From Primulina eburnea (taxonomy: Eukaryota > Streptophyta > Magnoliopsida > Lamiales > Gesneriaceae), in the NCBI RefSeq assembly GCF_022965805.1, contig NC_133105.1:25430978-25494977 (forward strand): DNA of 64,000 nt, given 5' to 3'. Both the position numbers and the translations under genes were made by a program. The notes below the pieces were generated by a model. That model saw only the letters and a list, made by a program, of their open reading frames with translations. It was not told the DNA's origin and made no database searches. Shown here in pieces: positions 1 through 10,387 of the stretch (its first letter is position 1; each line of letters opens with the position of its first letter).

Positions 1-3000
1 TAACTCGTCTAAAATCATACGTAAACATAAACGTATAAAATTTCTTAAAATCATCAACGTATGAAAATATTCATCTCCTCTCAATCTCATAAATCGTAAT
101 GCGGAAAACATGTGGTCCTCGGGTCGTGTCACCTTACTAAGTCTGCCTACTCAGAGTTCGGCACCTCCAGTCTCTTCATCATTAAGCTCACCTACATCAC
201 ACACGCCTAGTGAGTCTAAAGACTCAACACACCTGCACTGTTAATAACAAGTACATATATGTAGCACACAGCAGTGAAAAATATCATACTCAATATATCT
301 TTCATGAACTTAAAAGCATTCGCGTCTGCAGTAAAATTATATATGTAAACGTGTCCTTTAAAAAAAACATGGTAATAATCATAGCATGTCATCTCATGTC
401 ATCATATACGTAAACGTGTCGTGTAAAAATCATATCGTGTAAAATCATGTCATCTCATGTCATCATATATGTTTACGTGTCGTGTAAAATCATATCGTAT
501 TAAAATCATGTCATCTCATGTAATCATATACGTATACGTGTCGTGTAAAATCATATCGTGTAAAATCATGTCATCTCATGTCATCATATACGTATATATT
601 TTCTTTTTAATTGAATTCAGTTCATTAGCTGTGACTTTCGTATCATCATGTCATCATGTCAGTCGATGGATCCATCTACGTGTAACCACAGTACTGGGCG
701 GCGGGGACACCAGCGACACTCTCACCCGTCAACTGGGCCTTGACCTATCATATCATGTCAATGGAAATACGATCGTCGGGCTCCCTCTGGGGCCTTTTCC
801 CTCACGATATCTCCAATCATATCATCATGTCATCGTGTCATCGTATTAGTCACAACTAAATCACTTCCTTCAAAACGTGTCATCATATTCATCACTTAAT
901 AAAATAATGCATATACGTAATTTTTCCTTTAAACCAAGCATGCACCATATTTATTATAATTGCGTAAAAATCGTAAACATGATGCGTAAACATTTAAAAC
1001 ATGATAAAATTGTGCTCAGGGCGCTGCCAGGACCAACATCTCACCCCAGGTGTAAAATGACCATTTTGCCCCTGGAAACCCAAAATTACCGTTTTGCCCC
1101 TAGACGTAAAATTTCACTTCTTTGACATTTTCTTAATTCCATTGACTCTAACATGTCCCAAATAATTATTTAAGCCTACATAAACTTCCCCATATTTTTT
1201 TTTGGCTTAAATCTATTTCTTTTAAATTAATCTTTAAATATAACATAATAATGCGTTTTAATCCCGAATTAAACCAAACTTTAGCGTAAAATTCCCAAAT
1301 TAAAAACTTCGACTTCTAATAATTATTTGAGCTTAAGTATAATTTTCCATAATTTTATTAAGCTTAAATCTAAGCGTTTTAATTAATTCTTTAATTAATA
1401 TTTCGTGCGGCGACTAAATCCCGGATAAATCCAAAACTCATTATTTTGATCTGAAACTTACCAAACTCTTAAAAATGTCCCATAACATATTTAAAAGCAT
1501 CCCTAGACGTAAACTCAAGCCCATTTCATAACTTAACCGAATTGTTTTAAAACTTAGACCGTGTCCTGATTTTTTTTACCCGAATCGACTCGAAACTTCC
1601 CCAAATTTTACCAAACTTAAAATATGACTTAACAAAAACATACCAGACTTTAATCCACTCAATTAGAACCCATTAGCACCTTTAAAATCTCGCTGGTATG
1701 CTGCTGAATTTTCAGAACATACACAACTCAAACTCAAGTTCATGTACCTCCCTTAGTTTCGTTCCTAGCCTTCACCCAACGGCTCAGCCCTTAACCAACC
1801 ATACCTAGACCACCCTAGGCTCCCACTGGACCTGCTGAACCCACGGCTGCACCTCCATGTAAGCCGCAGCCCCCTACAACTCGCTATTCTCCCCAAACGT
1901 CCAAACCAAAGCCAAACTTCTGCCATTTCGATCCACAGCGCGCCTTGGATGGTTCCAGCAAGAGCCGAGCCCTTCCAAGCCTCATATCAGACCCACCAGG
2001 GTCTGATCTAAGGCTCGTCTAAGCCCCTGCTCAGCTGGTTGCACCCAGCATGATAGAACCCCAAAGATCGAGCCAACCTATTGAAACCTTGCTCTTGGTC
2101 TCTCACCCTACACGATCTGCATTTGGTTTAAATCTTTATACAACATCTTGACACTAATCTCAGCCCCTTATCAACACCTCACAGCAGCCCCTTGCACAGA
2201 TTATCAGAAACGTGAGTATCAAACTAAGGGTAGCATGATCACTTGAAAACCGAATGCATAAATGAAGCAACAACGGGTTTAAACATTTTTCGTATGCGAG
2301 CACACATGTAACAGCATATAATGGCGTGAATGATGCAGAAAGAAGGATACAAAGCGTGCCTTAGATAGTTGATGAACGAAACAAGAAGAGGGAGACCCGG
2401 ATGAATTTCTTTTGCAAGAACAAGAGCAAACCGATGGAACCTCCAGCTGGAAATGATGAAACCGTGGGGAAAAATTTCTGAAAATGAGGATAAGGAATGC
2501 TGAATGGGGGTGTCGGTTGTTGAGAAAAGGGTGATAATGTTTGTAGGGTCAAATGTGTATTATTTAAATAGTTAATAATTAGGTTAATGGCCCTTATTAT
2601 AAATTAAAAGGAATTAAAAGAGTTTAAGTCAATTAAGCTTAAAAGTAGGCCCATTAAATCAAAAGACACTCTCGAAAAATATTTCGTGTTAGAAAGATTT
2701 TAAATATATTAACCGAACCCTCAAAAAGTCCCCCGATTCGATAAATTTTGAGTACCGATAAAAATTAAAATCTTACAGTTAAAAATACACAATAAATCCC
2801 AATACCTGAAAAATACCTTTAAAACATCTTAATTTAATATTTAAAACAAATCATGTAATTAAAATAATTTTCTTGAAATTTCCCCGTCTCCATTCCTCGT
2901 TCGAGCGCGAAATGCAACTTAAAAATCTTTAATGCATGAACCTTTAAAATTTCATGAAATAAATTCTATTATGCAATAATAATGCATAAAATACATACAA

Positions 3001-3130
3001 ATAATTAAACCCATAATTTATGAAATAAACATACATTTAATGTTTTAAAACAAATAAATAAAATACCAAGAAATTTAATAAATTGCATGCATGTGGTTTA
3101 CTTGAACTTTCAAATTATCGGGACGTTACA
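1..3130 (-). mobile_element. Gypsy (Tekay-like) LTR G0, left end outside the window
   Basis: On the minus strand this LTR opens with TGTAACGTCCC at 3130 and runs left past base 1. A block at about 110-235 resembles, in reverse, the central part of the Gypsy LTRs at 5770-5880 and 21520-21620 (gagtctttagactcac core followed by a gaacccgagga-like stretch), which places it in the same broad family. No purine tract lies beyond 3130, so this is a 5' LTR or a solo LTR, not a 3' LTR. It is inserted in the 3' internal end of G1. The short open frames inside it look like chance. The family assignment is inferred from the LTR layout because no coding part is visible. Confidence 0.6.
385..590. repeat. 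Tandem repeat, about 61-bp unit, 3.4 copies
   Basis: The word catgtcatctcatgt recurs at 385, 446, 507 and 567, a period of 60-61 bases. Each unit ends with a cgtgtcgtgtaaaatcat-like segment. Copies differ by a few bases. The array lies inside the G0 LTR. It is too short and too regular in its whole length to be a CRISPR array, as there are no unique spacers. Confidence 0.85.
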
Positions 3131-3377
3131 ATAACAGCTGATGGTGTTGAGTTGTTACGAACTGGTGATGGGTATATACGGATGTTGTATAGCCAGTATT
3201 GCGAGATTGACTTTATTAGAGCTATTTTCAGAAATAGAACTGGACATGAGATTGAAATTTCCGAACAGATTCATTGAGATGAGTGTCTGATTTAAACTCT
3301 GTATACATTTCTTCTGACATATCTGAATTGATTACTTGTGATTTCGAGGACGAAATCGTATCTTAGGGGGGGAGAAA
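3131..3377 (+). other. 3' internal end of Gypsy element G1 with polypurine tract
   Basis: The stretch ends with gaggacgaaatcgtatctta followed by the purine run ggggggagaaa, directly before the LTR at 3378. The phrase 'gaggacga..tcgtatct' also occurs before the G3 3' LTR (51285-51305) and, in reverse, before G2 and G4 LTRs, so this is the usual Tekay 3' non-coding tail. An open frame of about 50 codons to 3277 is not recognisable as the integrase C-terminus. The rest of G1 is cut off by G0 or lies left of the window. Confidence 0.75.
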
Positions 3378-3519
3378 TGTAATGCCCGAGCATTAATCAC
3401 TGTTAAACAAGGATTATTGACTTAGAATTTAACGTGATTACGAAAAGGCCAACTGGGACACGATTTAAGATAATGTGTGGCCATTTATTTTGAATTTCAG
3501 AGTGTGTTGCCGAAGCAAC

Positions 3520-3725
3520 ACCGCACCCGCGCCCTTGCATGTACCGCACCCGCGGTGCATGGACAGAAACTTGGTCAGTTTTATCGAAGGGTGACCGCAC
3601 CCGCGGTGCAAGTATTACCGCACCCGCGGTGCATGACCGCACCCGCGGTCTCGACATGTACCGCACCCGCGGTCGTGAAATTTCAGAATAGATAAGAATG
3701 CCGAAGCATGAGCGCACCCGCGGTA
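3520..3725 (+). repeat. Array of seven CCGCACCCGCGGTGCA-type palindromic units in the G1 LTR
   Basis: Seven copies of (A)CCGCACCCGCGGT, each able to fold as ACCGC/GCGGT with an ACCC loop, occur at irregular spacing of about 20-45 bases. The strong GC content contrasts with the AT-rich flanks. A related array is in the G3 LTRs. It lies just upstream of the TATA-like site at 3774, so an upstream promoter role is possible but is inference. Confidence 0.85.
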
Positions 3726-3773
3726 CGACGTGTTGTGCGAAAATGAGGACACCTCATGACATGCATGCACTGA

Positions 3774-3782
3774 TATATATAG
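3774..3782 (+). promoter_or_regulatory. TATA-like box of the G1 LTR
   Basis: TATATATAG lies about 50 bases downstream of the last palindromic unit, in the region of the LTR where a U3 promoter would be expected. It is the best TATA match in this LTR; transcription from it is not shown by the sequence. Confidence 0.45.
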
Positions 3783-4569
3783 CAAGGGATCCTTCGAAAT
3801 GTTCAGTAGAAAATATGAGAAAGAAGAGGAGAGATTTTGGGAAATCCTTACGCCTTCTGCGAACAATCCGTCTGTCAGATTTTGAATCCGACTTCGGTAT
3901 TGAGTTCCTATCGACGTAGGCTACAACTGGACGTAAGTTTTACTACGTTTTGACATGTTTTAGAATTATGATATTGTCATAATTGAATGGAACTCATATA
4001 TGTTGTTCTTGACATAGTAGACATCATAAAATCGAAGTCAGATTAAGAAACGGACTGATTATGGAATTTTTATGATTTTCGGAATAGTTTTGGAGTCGAG
4101 TTGATATCAGAATTGAGTTGTTATTGATTATGAGATATTAGAATTGATATCTGACTGATATGATATGGCTGGATATATTGAGATTACGCCGTTATGTTGT
4201 TGAAACAGAATTTGATTGAATTCTGACTTTATCCAGTATGGATTGAGTGGTGTATTGATACTGTACCCTCAATATTGTTATTGTCAGACTGAGTATTGAC
4301 AGGCTTGGGGTTCGAGACTTCGACAGAGCCAGAGTATCAGAAAGAAAGGTATAAATTAATGTTGAGTTGGGATTGCACAACTCGAGTGAGGTTTGACTCG
4401 AGTCTCCCTAAATCACATACTGTCATTTATTGCATTGATGTTTGCAATTGATGAGACTTATGATTGTAGTCTATTGATTTATAGCCACTGCATGTAATGA
4501 CTGCTGATTCGCTAGTCATCGATTGAATTGCTTAGTTACTGAATGCATGTATTGATTACTGAGTCATTG

Positions 4570-4760
4570 ATTCATGGACCGATTCGTCTAAACTTAAGCC
4601 GATTCGCTTAGTCACCGGCTTGATTCGTCTGGTTATTGACTGATTCGTCTAAAATTAAGCTGATTCGCTTAATTACAGGCTGATTCGTCTGGTTATTGGC
4701 TCATTCGCCTAATTCTTGACTGTTTCGTCAATTCTACGGCTGATTCGCCCAGACACTGAT
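4570..4760 (+). repeat. Degenerate tandem repeat of tgattcgtct/gattcgctta units
   Basis: Alternating words (c)tgattcgtctggttattg, gattcgtctaaa(c/a)ttaag and gattcgctta(g/a)t(c/t)ac recur through this stretch with a period of roughly 60 bases made of shorter 20-30 base sub-units. It lies in the 3' half of the G1 LTR, probably in R or U5. No coding role is visible. Confidence 0.7.
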
Positions 4761-5400
4761 ATATGAATTATATCAATGCCGTTTAGGGATTGATTCATTC
4801 CTATCGACTGAGATTCGATATAATTACCTATATCCAGACATCGGGATCCCTAGGTTAGAGTTGAGTCGAGTTTGAGACGACGCGTCAGTGAAGTCGAGTT
4901 TGATACGACATGTTGATTTACATTGTTTATATCATTCATGGTTATTGAATGCTTGATATTGATTTATGTTTCTGATTTGATACAGGTTAAGAATATCTCT
5001 TATATATGCTTTTGTATATGCTTTTATATGATTGCATGTATACATTGTTTATACTGGGATATTCATATCTCACTGGAGTTTCCGGCTGTTGTCTTGTTTT
5101 GTATGTGTGCATGACAACAGGTGGGGCTGGATCAGGGTCAAGAAGAGGATGAGAGAAGATTAGATAGCGTGGAGATCCGGGCTTCGAAGCAACATAGGAT
5201 TCAGCACTGATATGCAGTTGAACCTAGTTGAATTCTTGTAGATAACACAAGATTTGTATGTTAATGTTTAATATGTAATTTGATTAAATTACATTACGTT
5301 TCCGCTTTGTATTTTAAAAAAAAAATTAGACCCTGTTTTATAATTGATTAATTAGTCCCCAATGATGATTAAGAACATGATTAGCGTCCGGGTCCCCACA

Positions 5401-6097
5401 AGTTACCGGTCAGTTCAGTTTGTACCACCCAGTATACTGTGGCATAGTCTGATCAGACGTTCATTATTTTACCTGGTCGCCAGTTACCGGTCATGGGAGC
5501 ATTTTATTATCCGGTCGCCAGTTACCGGTCAGTTTCAGTGCAGGGGCCACTTGCGTAGACCATAATCTCAATAGAAAATTTATTACAGGCTATTTCAGTA
5601 CAGGGCTCCAAGGAGCATACATTTTCACTATGACTTTCAGTTAAGTTATGCATGTATTATAATCGCTCATTATATGTTATTTTCACATTGTGCCTCATGA
5701 CATGATATTTTTACTCCCATGAAATTTTTACTATATTTACTCGTTATTTACGATATATGCATGTTGAATCTTTAGACTCACTAGACTTGATTGTTGTAGG
5801 TACTGATGATGTCGGGGCCGAGGACGGGGACCAGTGAGCTAGCTTGGGTCGGCAGTAGTGGAACCCGAGGACTTCATTTTAGCATTTACCATTTTTATGC
5901 TCAAACAGTTTATCTGTTGTTGGATTATTCTTAAATTGTTCTTTTGCAAACAAATAATTTCTTCCGCTGCTATTTTTAACATTTAAACTTTATTTAACGG
6001 TCTATTTTATGAATGAGGCATTCTACTTACTTTACAAATAAAATTTTTAATTTTTCCGCAAATATTCAAACACGAATTTTCGGGCCGTTATAACCAA
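5401..6097 (+). mobile_element. Gypsy LTR fragment G5-left
   Basis: This is the 3' part of a plus-oriented LTR, cut on the left by G1. It holds repeated GCCAGTTACCGGTCA words (5401-5540), the gagtctttagactcac-like core and a tail ending near cgggccgttataacca. The same sequence recurs at 20734-21301 plus 32196-32350. It is also related, in reverse, to the G2 LTRs. The exact right end is uncertain by about 10 bases. Confidence 0.7.
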
Positions 6098-6172
6098 GGT
6101 ATTATTTAATAATTATTTTGCTTATGTCATTATTCTTGAAAATAATTATATTAACATTCGTTATCTTGCTAG

Positions 6173-6418
6173 GTACAAATTAAGTCAAAGAAATACAGAG
6201 GTACAAGTGTGGGCAATGAAAAAGAGGTTAATAATTTTACAATTGTTACGAAAACACTCCAATATGGAGTCGACTTTGGATCAGATTTTAGGTTGGATCA
6301 TGTAACAGCCGCATTACCTTCGTATTTTGGCCAACTAGATAATGATGAAACTATTGGTTCGACAAATTGGAGCAGTAACGAGAGCATGCATGCTTTCTTC
6401 TGTCGAGTTTTCGGATGA
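6173..6418 (+). pseudogene. Exon-like open frame of unknown gene, left copy
   Basis: An 82-codon open frame begins right after a good splice acceptor (ttatcttgctag, ending 6172) and stops with TGA at 6416-6418. It starts VQIKSKKYRGTS and ends FFCRVFG; there is no ATG at its start, as expected of an internal or last exon. I do not recognise the family. The second copy at 32426-32671 keeps the frame fully open with only a few substitutions. It may be a captured terminal exon of a host gene or a non-coding part of an element that happens to be open. Confidence 0.35.
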
Positions 6419-6825
6419 ATATGAAGAAAAATCTATTGGAACTTTTTACTTGAATTTTAAAATTTGGTATTTATCGATCCATTATTTGGAGGATAAAATA
6501 TATGCTACTTTTCATATTTGGTATGATTTATCCATACTAGTCTAAAGCTTTATCAATCAATCATATGGGAGGTGAGATGGTTGTTGGCAGAAATATATAG
6601 ATATTAAATTTAAACTCGATATAATACATACAATTATCAAATGACATACATGTATTAAAATATATCGTCTCAAACCATTTGTATACACACATAGTTGATA
6701 TGATACACATGCAAATTCTCAAATCATGACACCTACCTATGTGGACACACATATACGTATATGTATCTATAAATTAGCGCACACGTACACTAACAAATAA
6801 ATTCACCTACAAACTCAAACACAAT
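6419..6825. other. AT-rich non-coding stretch, left copy
   Basis: There is no supported gene. The stretch contains runs of tgtata/cacata-rich sequence (6650-6790) and is repeated almost identically (about three differences in 400 bases) at 32672-33080. Confidence 0.6.
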
Positions 6826-7040
6826 GATAGATTAATAGTCCAATATTTATGGTTAAAATTTTAAGTTGTTTTAATAATCATTTTGACCCGATTTAAGATC
6901 CAATTTTATGGATAACTATTTTATTAATAAAATTGGATCTTAAACCGGGTCAAAATGATTATTAAAACATCTTAAAATTTTAACGATATATATTTGACTA
7001 TTAATATATCTTTATTTAATCCACTCAACCAAACACACCC
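6826..7040. mobile_element. MITE, left copy, with its left terminal repeat lost
   Basis: The two halves form a long foldback: gacccgatttaagatccaat (6888-) pairs with attggatcttaaaccgggtc (6929-). The right end reads CCACTCAACCAAACACACCC and is followed by CTA. In the right copy (33081-33325) the matching left end GGGTGTGTTTGGTTGAG is present, but here about 30 bases of it are missing. The GGGTGTGTTTGG terminus and 3-bp target duplication fit a PIF/Harbinger (Tourist-like) MITE. Confidence 0.75.
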
Positions 7041-8139
7041 CTAATGTCGTAGATTTAGCCTTTCTGATTACACGTATAATCTTTTTTCCTCGCAAAACAA
7101 CTTTGAAGAATGATTTTTGTTTGTTACGTTTATAAGAAATCACGGACTAGTTTTGAAAAGTATGGGATTTAAATTCTTTCACTTAAGATTTACAATTTTT
7201 AATAATTATTTTATGCCTTAATTAATTATTTTTGTTAGCATTTAATTTATAAGATGAATTTAGGATTTTAAACATTTTTAATTGTCATTTTTCAAAATTG
7301 TAGGATTTAATTATTTATTATGGCATGTAAATTTTTAATAAAAGTTGCGACTTAATTTAAATTAACTGCTTAATGTTATTGTAGTATTAAATAGGAGGAT
7401 TAACCCTAGCTCTCACTCACAACTTACGCCTCATGACCCTAGGGTTGTGCCTACTGCGGTTGCGAGAAGTTCAAAAGGTCACACATCAAGTCTGTAAGTT
7501 TTTACGATTTTAAATGTATTAAGTGTTAAAGTACAAGTTTCTTTAACTGCTTGGTTAAGTTTTGAATCATTTAGTATTTTATATGAATAATTCTGTTATG
7601 CATGTGTGAATATATTGTCTCAAAGCATTGACTCAAGCACATGGAATCTTGTTCAGGTGGAGATGGTCCAGTGGCACGAGGTTGGTTAACTGACCAAACA
7701 AAAGGGAAGAAGCGGTTGGTGGTAGTTTCTAAAGATAATCCTTACATACATGGACTCATATATGTAGATGCAATTTTAGTTTTGTGATCTATCTGATCCA
7801 TTCTCTCTGCTTCTTCATTTCCGTAACACTACAAGAAATTTTCTCTCGGTTTGTATTTTGGAGGAACAAGTGTTCTAGTTTGTGTTACGTGATTCATCAT
7901 GTAATCTAGAATTCACTATCTTGATGATTGTGGTTAATAAAGATTGAATCGGGTGCTGCTTGTTCGTGGAGTAAACAATTATCGAACCACGTTATATCGA
8001 TGTGTGTTTATTGCATTTCATATTCGATTCTATTTGATCATCGTTAATTGTGATATCTTGCATTTTCAATATTAATCCAAACTCGATATTCTTGCATTTG
8101 GGACGAGTTCATTCAATTGTGATCCTTTGAATTACAACA
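7041..8139 (+). other. Leader/5' LTR region of Copia C1-left, left limit unknown
   Basis: The Copia 5' LTR must end at about 8139 (ttacaaca) because the primer-binding site follows. Only one LTR of C1 is in the window, so its start cannot be fixed. A telo-box-like aaccctagctctcactcac stretch (7401-7425), a splice-donor-like tctgtaagttttt (about 7490) and an acceptor-like cttgttcag (about 7655) suggest that part of this could derive from a host 5' region. No gene can be supported. Confidence 0.45.
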
Positions 8140-8142
8140 AAG

Positions 8143-8155
8143 TGGTATCAGAGCC
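8143..8155 (+). other. Primer-binding site of C1-left (initiator Met-tRNA)
   Basis: TGGTATCAGAGCC is complementary to the 3' end of plant initiator Met-tRNA, the usual primer of Copia elements. It lies three bases after the inferred LTR end and 28 bases upstream of the gag ATG at 8171. Confidence 0.85.
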
Positions 8156-8170
8156 TGGTCTTGAAAAAGC

Positions 8171-10387
8171 ATGGCGGGTGCAAGGTCTGAAACCGAGAAA
8201 TTCACCGGAAAAAATGACTTTGGTCTGTGGCGTCTGAAGATGCATGCACTGCTGGTTCATCAAGGTTTGGATGAGGCACTTTTGGGAGAGAAGACACTAC
8301 CTTCTTCATTATTTGATAAAGAAAGGAAAGATATTTTGAATAAAGCCCATAATGCACTGATCTTTAATCTTGGAGACAAGGTTCTAAGGGAAATCTCTAA
8401 GGAAAGATCGGAAGCTGCAATCTGGACGAAACTTGAACACCTATACATGACAAAGTCGTTGGCTAATTGACTTTATTTTGAAGCAAAGACTCTATACATT
8501 CAAGATGATGCATGAGAAGACCCTGGAGGATCACATATGACTTCAATAAAGTCATTCTTGACCTTGAAAATATCGAGATAAATGTTGAATATGAAGATCA
8601 AGGTTTGTTGTTGTTGAGGTCTCTACCCAAGGAATATGAGAATATTGGAGATACGCTGATCTTTGGCAGAGAATCCTTGTCCCTGGAGGAAGTGAAAATA
8701 ACACTAGTCTCTAAAGAGCTAAAGAAGAAATCGGAGATCAAAGAAGAAGAGTCAGGTGAAGGACTGATGGTTCGTGGAAGACCTGAGATGAGGGAATTAA
8801 GTAAAAATAGGTTCCAAACAAGATCCAAGTCAAGAAGTAAAAGGAGATGTTTCTTTTGTCATAAAGAATGTCATTTTAAGATTGAATGCCCTGAAAGAAA
8901 GAAGAGAATCCATGGAAAACCATCTGAATCATGGGGTGCAGCCATTGTTCAGGATGGATATGAGTCAGCCGAGGTTCTAACAGTGACTGATAAGGACTCC
9001 TCTAAGAAATGGATATTAGACTCAGGGTGTTCATGCCATATGACACCCAATCGAGATTGGTTTGAAACACTAAACCAAATGGAAGAAGGTTCAGTACTCC
9101 TTGGAAATAATAAAGCATGCAAGATACTTGGAATTGTGTCTATACGAATCAAGATGTATAATGGAACTGAGAGAGTGCTACAAGAGGTAAGATACGTTCC
9201 ATAATAAAAGAGAAATTTAATATCCCTTGGAACAACAGATAAAATCGGATACACGTTCAAAGCAGAAAAAAGAGTCCTAAAGGTTTCTAAAGGTGCCCTA
9301 ACAATGATGAAAAGAATCAGAAACAACAGGTTATACCCACTTTTTGGAAGCACAATCATTGGTTCGACAGCTGCAGCAAATGATGAAAACAATAAGACTC
9401 AGTTGTGGCATAAAAGGCTAGGCCATTTAAGTAAGTGTACATGGATTAATGGAATTGTGCAAACAAGGAGCTTTCGGTGAAATAGAAAGTCTGGGATTTT
9501 GTGAAGAGTGTGTGTATGGAAAATCTTGTAGAGTCGAGTTCAATACATCGACTTACAAAACCAAAGCTACCTTAGAATACATCCATTCAGATCTTTGGGG
9601 TGCTTCAAGAACAACTTCACTAGGTGGAGCTAAGTATTTTATGAGCATCATAGATGATTATTCCATAAAGGTCTGGGTGTATATTCTGAAAGGTAAAGAT
9701 GAAGCCTTCAAATCGTTCAAGGAATGGAAAGCACTTCTTGAAAAACAAACATGTAGGAAGGTGAAATGTCTAAGGACAGACAATGGTCTTGAATTCTTGT
9801 ATGATGATTTCAACAGGTTTTGTGCAAAAGAAGGAATCATGAGACACAAGACAGTGAGAGGCAATCCACGACAGAATGGCCTTGCAGAAAGAATGAATAG
9901 AACCATACTCGAAAGGGTAATGTGTGTTGTAGAAGCTAACTTACCAAAGACCTGCTAGGCAGAAGCTGTAAGCACATCTTGGTACCTCATCAATAGATGT
10001 CCCTCTTCTGCCATAGGTTTCAAAACACCTCAGGAGCTATGGATAGGTAAACCAACAACGTATAAGCACTTAAGAATCTTTGGATGTATTGCATATGCAC
10101 ATTTGAGACAATACAAGCTTGCACCAAGAGATTTAAAATGCATATTCATTGGATATCCAAAGGGAGTTGAAGGATATAAACTCTGGTGCTTGGAAAATGG
10201 ATTCAAAAGGATGATTATAAGTAAGGATTTCGTGTTCAACGAAGAAGATATGACAAATATCTGCAACCAAACAACAGATGAACCTACTTTGGATTCTGAA
10301 TCAGTTAGTGTGGGAATGAGAATGGATATTGAATGGGTGACTGGTGAAGTTGATCAAACTTCACCATCTGTAGAACAACAAGCCCAA
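8171..10387 (+). pseudogene. Copia C1-left gag-protease-integrase, truncated before reverse transcriptase
   Basis: Gag starts at 8171 (MAGARSETEKFTGKND) and shows the FDGLW-like K.DFGLW region typical of Copia gag. A stop at 8468 and a frameshift near 8500 follow. The gag zinc knuckle CFFCHKECHFKIEC is at about 8848-8890 and the protease LDSGCSCHM at about 9018. Gag-pre-integrase LWHKRLGHLS is near 9405, and the integrase core has HSDLWG, RTDNGLEF and GLAERMNRT, so the D, D and E are intact here. The frame is broken again near 9430 and by TAG at 9956. The gene ends where the A1 LTR is inserted at 10388; no reverse transcriptase remains on this side. The second copy is at 34456-35926. Confidence 0.9.

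Larger units (their letters stand above)
3378..5400 (+). repeat. 3' LTR of Gypsy element G1 (Tekay-like)
   Basis: The LTR starts TGTAATGCCC right after the purine tract and ends GGGTCCCCACA, the same termini as the G3 LTRs (TGTAACGCCC...TCCCCACA), so G1 and G3 are related families. Length is 2,023 bp. It contains the CCGCACCCGCGGTGCA array, a TATA-like site and a second repeat of tgattcgtct units. A 6-bp hairpin (TAATGC-CCGA-GCATTA, 3380-3395) sits at its very start. It ends inside the ACCGGT-rich part of another LTR (G5), showing insertion into that LTR. Confidence 0.85.

Noticed and set aside
385..590. Possible CRISPR-like array
   Set aside because: Repeat covers the whole unit with no unique spacers, and the surrounding DNA is a plant retrotransposon LTR.
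3403..3866. Overlapping open frames on both strands in the G1 LTR
   Set aside because: They are translations of the CCGCACCCGCGGT array, present in all frames.
7401..7500. Telo-box and 5'-UTR-like sequence suggesting a host ribosomal-protein type gene start
   Set aside because: The short frame after the ATG at about 7432 matches nothing I recognise and the region sits within the C1 leader; too weak to call a gene.
7828..7839. CACTACAAGAAA, the typical end of a plant CACTA transposon
   Set aside because: No inverted partner TTTCTTGTAGTG or flanking 3-bp duplication is found within a sensible distance, and the sequence continues in the same way in both copies of the block. A chance match or an old fragment inside the leader/LTR region.
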